A stretch of DNA of 9,995 nucleotides from Acidobacteriaceae bacterium (lineage in GTDB: Bacteria; Acidobacteriota; Terriglobia; Terriglobales; Acidobacteriaceae): the NCBI GenBank assembly GCA_030040115.1, contig JASHUH010000511.1, positions 1 to 9,995 on the forward strand. Reading direction: 5' to 3'. Shown piece after piece: positions 6,591-9,995 of this stretch. How positions within the stretch are numbered: position 1 is the stretch's first letter; each line of letters opens with the position of its first letter. Below the pieces are notes generated by a model. It had not been told where the DNA came from, did not search any database, and saw nothing but the letters and a program-made list of their open reading frames with translations. Both the position numbers and the translations under genes were made by a program.

Positions 6591-6746
6591 ATGCCCAAGC
6601 GCACATTTCAACCCAACCGCCGCCGCCGCGTAAAGACGCATGGCTTTCGCGCGCGCATGAAGTCCAACGCCGGCGCCGCCGTGCTCAGCCGCCGCCGCGC
6701 CGCGGGCCGCAAGCGCGTCTCGGTGAGCGCCGGGCATCGCGACTGA
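6591..6746 (+). CDS. rpmH: 50S ribosomal protein L34
   Basis: A 51-residue, strongly basic protein with the L34 pattern: [20 protein letters not shown] (3-22), then [20 protein letters not shown] (23-42). It is part of the large ribosomal subunit. AGGAG at 6577-6581, nine bases before the ATG, supports the start. It is the first gene of the operon. The length is typical, with a short C-terminal extension (VSVSAGHRD). Confidence 0.97.
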   Translation: MPKRTFQPNRRRRVKTHGFRARMKSNAGAAVLSRRRAAGRKRVSVSAGHRD

Positions 6747-6810
6747 TCCTTTCGCGCCGTTTCCTGCGCCCGCACACGCGCAGCGCACCCGCTCCCAATC
6801 GGCACTCCCG

Positions 6811-7272
6811 ATGAACTCCCCATCCCGGCCAGCAGCGCGCCCATCGTTTGCGACGGTGCGCCTGCGCAAACACGCCGATTTTCAGCGCGCCTACGCCGCC
6901 GCCCGCAAACGCCACTCCCCATCCATGAGCTGGTTCCTCGCTCCGCAATCGAACCTGGGCGAACCCGCCGGCCCGCGCGTCGGCCTCACCGCCGGCAAAG
7001 TTCTGGGCAAAGCCCATGAGCGCAATCGCATCAAGCGCCGCATGCGAGAGGCCATCCGCCACCATATCGATCTGCTGCCCCCGGGCTTCGATCTCATTTT
7101 GCATCCGCGCCGCAACGTCCTCACTCTCGAATTCTCCAAACTCGAAGCCGAGATCGTGCGTCTCCTTCAACAGGCAGGCGCTGAGGCCGCGCGCGGTTCG
7201 CATTCTCCCGGCAAGGAGATTCCCGGGCCTCGCCGCCTCAATTCGTTAGATCCGGGGAAAGCGGACTCATGA
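6811..7272 (+). CDS. rnpA: Ribonuclease P protein component
   Basis: A 153-residue basic protein that assists the RNase P RNA in maturing tRNA 5' ends. The N-terminal [19 protein letters not shown] (17-35) and [18 protein letters not shown] (55-72) match the family. The RNR signature is [15 protein letters not shown] (69-83). The last 25 or so residues, rich in Gly/Pro/Ser, extend past the usual fold. It starts 64 bases after rpmH at an ATG without a clear ribosome-binding site; a GTG at 6856 is possible but would cut into the N-terminal helix region. The stop TGA overlaps the yidD ATG (ATGA), which suggests coupled translation. Confidence 0.96.
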   Translation: MNSPSRPAARPSFATVRLRKHADFQRAYAAARKRHSPSMSWFLAPQSNLGEPAGPRVGLTAGKVLGKAHERNRIKRRMREAIRHHIDLLPPGFDLILHPRRNVLTLEFSKLEAEIVRLLQQAGAEAARGSHSPGKEIPGPRRLNSLDPGKADS

Positions 7273-7538
7273 CCCGCCTTCTGCTCGCCGTTCTCGGCTT
7301 CTATCGCCGCTGGCTTTCGCCGCCGCTGCACTGGCTCGCCGGCGGAGGCGGCTGCAAGTACCTGCCCACCTGTTCCGAGTACGCCGCTCTCGCCATCACC
7401 ACCCACGGACCTCTCCGCGGCAGCCTTTTGGCCGCGCGCCGCCTGCTCCGCTGCCATCCCTTCGGGCCCGGAGGCCTCGATCCCGTGCCCCCGTGCGTCC
7501 GCCCCCCAAGACCTTTTCCTCACAAACCATTACCATAG
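7269..7538 (+). CDS. yidD: Membrane protein insertion efficiency factor YidD
   Basis: An 89-residue protein with the YidD hallmarks: [10 protein letters not shown] (11-20), [11 protein letters not shown] (29-39) and [14 protein letters not shown] (61-74). YidD is thought to help YidC insert inner-membrane proteins; it is membrane-associated through an N-terminal amphipathic region. The gene overlaps rnpA by four bases and precedes yidC, the conserved order. Its C-terminus is short and proline-rich. Confidence 0.96.
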   Translation: MTRLLLAVLGFYRRWLSPPLHWLAGGGGCKYLPTCSEYAALAITTHGPLRGSLLAARRLLRCHPFGPGGLDPVPPCVRPPRPFPHKPLP

Positions 7539-7577
7539 AAAATGAAGCGGCTGCGCCCGCCGCTCTTTCGCATCGAC

Positions 7578-7583
7578 AGGAAG
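7578..7583 (+). promoter_or_regulatory. Ribosome-binding site that favours a TTG start for yidC
   Basis: AGGAAG lies six bases before the in-frame TTG at 7590. The upstream in-frame ATG at 7542 has no comparable site. Confidence 0.55.
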
Positions 7584-7589
7584 TATCCT

Positions 7590-9461
7590 TTGCCCGAAAT
7601 TCGTAATCCCAATCTCCAATCGCAGGGGCCCGGCGGTGGCAGCGACATGCGCTCCACCGTCGTTTTTTGGCTGCTGCTGCTGCTGGTCTTCTTCGGCTAT
7701 GAGACCTTTTTCAATAAGCCCAAGCCGGAAGCGCCGGCCCCCGCCGCCAAGCAAAGCCAATCCCCGCAAGCTGCGCATCCCGCACCCTCCACGCCCGCGC
7801 CCGCAACTCCTCGCACGCGGAGATCCGCGGCAAAGGCTCCGGCGTTGGCCCCGGCTCCGGTCATCACCGCCGCTTCCCAGACTCAGATCACGGTCGAAAA
7901 CGAGCTCTATAAAATTGTGCTCACCAATCGCGGCGCCAGCATCCAGCACTGGATTCTCAAACAATACAAGGACTCCAACGGCCAGCCGCTCGATATGGTG
8001 CAGCCGCAGGCTTCGGCGCGTTTCGGCCTGCCGCTTTCGTTCTATACGTACGACCCCGCCCTCACCACCCAGCTCAACAACGCCCTCTACCAGGTGACCG
8101 CCTCCGGACCGCAATCCTCACCCGGCGGACCGGTGCTCGCGCCCGCCACCATCACTTTTCGCTATGCCGCCAACGGTTTCGACGTGATCAAGACGATTCA
8201 TTTCAATTCAAGCTACGTCATCGGCGTCGACACGGAGGTGAAGCGCGATGGCGTGCCGGTGCGCGCGCTGGTGGCCTGGCCGGCTGGCCTGGGCGACATG
8301 GAGGAGTTTCAGCCCTCGTTCCACGGCGCCATCTTCACCTCCGCGGCTTCGCAATTCGCCTGGTCGCTCGGCGACAAAGCCGACTACACCAGAGCGACCA
8401 AGGTAAGCGGCGACGCAACTTTCGACGAGCCTTACTCCTATGCGGCTGTGGCCGACCTTTATTTTGCCGCGGCGTTTCTGCCCTACGACATCGACAACAC
8501 CACCGTCGTGACGCTGCACCATGAAGTTGAGCTGCCCACCAATCCCGGTAGCTCCGGAAGCTCGAAGAAAACCGCGCAGGTCATCGGGATGGCCATGGGC
8601 GACACCACGGGCGTAACCCGTCTGCGCCTCTTCGCCGGCCCCAAAGAAAACGATGTGCTCAGCTCCATCCACGCCACCGGCCCCGACGGCAAGCCCACCG
8701 GCCAGTCGCTTTCCCCGCTCATTCACTTTGGCTGGTTCAGCATCATCGCCAAGCCGCTTTACCTCGCAACGCGCTTCTTGCGCCGCCTGCTCGGACCGGG
8801 CAGGGATAACTGGGGCTGGGCCATCGTGATTGTGGGCATCATCCTGAACATGGTGACGCTGCCTTCGCGCTTGATGATGACCAAATCATCGCTCAAGATG
8901 ATGCGCATCCAGCCCAAGGTCGACGCCATCAAAAAGCGCTACGCCAATCTCAAGCTCAATGACCCCAAGCGGGCCGAGATGAACCAGGAGATGATGGCGC
9001 TCTACAAAACCGAAGGCGTGAACATGTACGGCAGTTGTCTGCCCATGCTCATCCAGATGCCGCTGCTCTACGCCATCTACGAGGTTCTTGAGAACGCCAT
9101 CGAGCTGCGCCAGGCGCATTGGCTGTGGATCCCCGACCTCTCCGCTCCCGATCCCACCTACGTCCTGCCTGCGCTTTTCATTCTGACCATGTTCTGGGTT
9201 CAGTACATCTCCCCCTCCCCTGGAATGGACCCGGCGCAGCGCCGCATGATGGCCTTCGTCATGCCCGTGATCTTTGGTTTTACACTCTTTCACTTTCCCT
9301 CCGGATTGTCCCTGTACTGGTTTGTCGGCAACTTGATCAACCTCGGCATTCAGATCGGAATCAACCATTCGAGCGTGGGCAAAGAAATGCACGCCATCGC
9401 CGCCCGCCGCGCTGCTAAAAAGGCCGGCGCCGGCGCCCGCACCGTCCAGGGCCGCCGCTAA
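7590..9461 (+). CDS. yidC: Membrane protein insertase YidC (Oxa1 family)
   Basis: YidC inserts and folds inner-membrane proteins, alone or with Sec. I chose the TTG at 7590 (623 residues) because of AGGAAG upstream and because MPEIRNPNLQSQ is the family-like N-terminus. The ATG at 7542 would add 16 residues (639); numbers below use that longer form. TM1 is 38-57. A Pro/Ala-rich linker (about 60-107) and a large periplasmic P1 domain (about 113-370) follow, as in diderm YidC. The insertase core has FGWFSIIAKPLYLATRF (396-412), NWGWAIVIVGIILNMVTLP (423-441), LKMMRIQPKVDAIKKRY (451-467), NQEMMALYKTEGVN (481-494), CLPMLIQMPLLYAIY (499-513) and FPSGLSLYWFVGNLIN (585-600). The groove Arg of E. coli (Arg366) aligns with Asn436. 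The C-terminus is basic. It ends the operon. Confidence 0.97.
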   Translation: MPEIRNPNLQSQGPGGGSDMRSTVVFWLLLLLVFFGYETFFNKPKPEAPAPAAKQSQSPQAAHPAPSTPAPATPRTRRSAAKAPALAPAPVITAASQTQITVENELYKIVLTNRGASIQHWILKQYKDSNGQPLDMVQPQASARFGLPLSFYTYDPALTTQLNNALYQVTASGPQSSPGGPVLAPATITFRYAANGFDVIKTIHFNSSYVIGVDTEVKRDGVPVRALVAWPAGLGDMEEFQPSFHGAIFTSAASQFAWSLGDKADYTRATKVSGDATFDEPYSYAAVADLYFAAAFLPYDIDNTTVVTLHHEVELPTNPGSSGSSKKTAQVIGMAMGDTTGVTRLRLFAGPKENDVLSSIHATGPDGKPTGQSLSPLIHFGWFSIIAKPLYLATRFLRRLLGPGRDNWGWAIVIVGIILNMVTLPSRLMMTKSSLKMMRIQPKVDAIKKRYANLKLNDPKRAEMNQEMMALYKTEGVNMYGSCLPMLIQMPLLYAIYEVLENAIELRQAHWLWIPDLSAPDPTYVLPALFILTMFWVQYISPSPGMDPAQRRMMAFVMPVIFGFTLFHFPSGLSLYWFVGNLINLGIQIGINHSSVGKEMHAIAARRAAKKAGAGARTVQGRR

Positions 9462-9469
9462 GTCGTGTC

Positions 9470-9540
9470 CAGTGGCAGTCATCAGTGGTCAGTGGTCAGT
9501 GGTAGTGGTCGGGCATCAGAGGACAGTAGTCGGTAGTCAG
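9470..9540. repeat. Tandem CAGTGGT heptamer tract after yidC
   Basis: Three perfect CAGTGGT units (9483-9503) are followed by a partial AGTGGT (9504-9509). Degenerate relatives flank them (CAGTGGC at 9470, CAGTAGTCGGTAGTCAG at 9524-9540). It begins eight bases after the yidC stop. It is non-coding and has no terminator-like hairpin. Confidence 0.75.
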
Positions 9541-9575
9541 GCCATTGCGGGCGCGGCTCACGCGGCCACAACCTG

Positions 9576-9624
9576 ATCCCTGTTCCCTGCTCAGTATTCC
9601 CCTGTTCCCTGTTCCCTGCCCTTT
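9576..9624. repeat. Degenerate GTTCCCT heptamer tract, copy 2
   Basis: Units of TTCCCTG, including the perfect pair GTTCCCTGTTCCCT (9604-9617). It matches 3703-3750 along its full length and, like that copy, ends shortly before an ATGGCC start, here 19 bases away. Confidence 0.75.
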
Positions 9625-9627
9625 GCC

Positions 9628-9640
9628 GTATCGTCGATAC
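9628..9640. promoter_or_regulatory. Perfect palindrome just upstream of the last gene, possible operator
   Basis: GTATCG-T-CGATAC is a perfect inverted repeat with 6-bp arms, ending three bases before the ATG at 9644. It occupies the place of a ribosome-binding site, and none is visible. It may be an operator, or the gene may be translated from a near-leaderless transcript. Confidence 0.5.
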
Positions 9641-9643
9641 AGT

Positions 9644-9995
9644 ATGGCCACCGCCGCCGTCCATATCCCGCATCCCGCCCCCGAAGCCGAAGAAGTCTAC
9701 CGCCGCTGGATTCACTTCCTCGACGAGGAGTTCACCCGGCACAGCTCTCCCGAGCGCCGTTCCGAGATCGTGCGCGACCAGCTCACGCAGCTTTATCTGG
9801 GCCGCCCCCACGGCAGCAAGCTGAACCTCGCGCTTACCTCGGAGCTGCCCGGCAACGTCGTCACTCTCTCGCTCGATCCCATGAACGTCACCATGGAAGC
9901 CGAGCACTATGCCGACATCGATCACGACCGCTATGCGCAGCGCAAGCCGCTGCTCTGGTTCTGGCACATGTTCGACCGCTCGCCCATCGGCCTCA
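9644..9995 (+). CDS. Unrecognised conserved-looking protein, C-terminus beyond window
   Basis: 117 codons run from ATG 9644 to the right edge without a stop. I do not recognise the family. The protein is probably soluble: no signal peptide or membrane segment. It opens with an acidic-aromatic helix-like stretch (EAEEVYRRWIHFLDEEFTRH, 14-33), then QLTQLYLGRPHGSKLNLAL (46-64), a region with alternating hydrophobic residues (NVVTLSLDP, 71-79), and ends in RKPLLWFWHMFDRSPIGL (100-117), rich in Trp/Phe. Codon use and GC at third positions match the neighbouring genes, which supports real coding. It sits downstream of yidC, where jag is often found, but shows no KH or R3H motif. It is separated from yidC by 182 bp of repeats, so it is probably transcribed independently. 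Confidence 0.75.
   Translation, partial: MATAAVHIPHPAPEAEEVYRRWIHFLDEEFTRHSSPERRSEIVRDQLTQLYLGRPHGSKLNLALTSELPGNVVTLSLDPMNVTMEAEHYADIDHDRYAQRKPLLWFWHMFDRSPIGL

Noticed and set aside
6387..6869. 160-codon minus-strand open frame over rpmH
   Set aside because: Antisense to rpmH and the start of rnpA, both unmistakable.
7530..8114. 194-codon minus-strand open frame
   Set aside because: Antisense to yidC; its runs of Gly, Arg and Gln mirror the Pro/Ala linker and TM1 Leu codons.
8886..9482. 198-codon minus-strand open frame
   Set aside because: Antisense to the highly conserved YidC insertase core.
9470..9624. Possible CRISPR array or coding repeats
   Set aside because: Units are 7 bp, contiguous and without spacers; the minus-strand translation is only a low-complexity repeat.

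Overview
The window is GC-rich chromosomal DNA from what looks like a diderm bacterium, most likely an Acidobacteriota member. That placement is an inference. It rests on a YidC with a large periplasmic domain and an N-terminus of the PEIRNPNLQ type, a secreted sedolisin, a 2,5-dioxovalerate (ketoglutarate semialdehyde) dehydrogenase, and tandem heptamer tracts between genes. The core is the conserved replication-origin neighbourhood: dnaA diverging from rpmH-rnpA-yidD-yidC.

Left part (1-3577): a secreted S53 (sedolisin/kumamolisin) peptidase precursor reads leftward off the window edge. It diverges from a dehydrogenase of the KGSADH type, which would feed sugar-acid carbon into 2-oxoglutarate. 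The 455-bp gap between them has candidate divergent promoters and a perfect 8-bp-arm inverted repeat in the dehydrogenase leader.

Middle (3578-5945): a nested hairpin follows the dehydrogenase. A degenerate GTTCCCT heptamer tract comes next, then a small KH-R3H protein of the Jag/KhpB type that converges on dnaA. A weak intrinsic terminator lies between these two. dnaA is full length and has all the AAA+ motifs.

Origin region (5946-6590): 645 bp without a gene between dnaA and rpmH. It holds a dnaA promoter candidate, two DnaA-box-like 9-mers in the same orientation 20 bp apart beside an inverted repeat (the best oriC candidate), and the rpmH promoter.

Right part (6591-9995): rpmH, rnpA and yidD (ATGA overlap with rnpA) and yidC form one operon for ribosomal protein L34, the RNase P protein and membrane-protein insertion. 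Then come two tandem-heptamer tracts, one of them a second copy of the tract upstream of the KH-R3H gene. A perfect 13-bp palindrome sits just before the start of an unrecognised protein that runs off the right edge. That protein occupies the place where jag often lies. Nothing here is a clear new system; the points most worth checking are the origin with a variant DnaA recognition residue, the relocated Jag-like gene, and the repeats and palindromes placed at gene starts.
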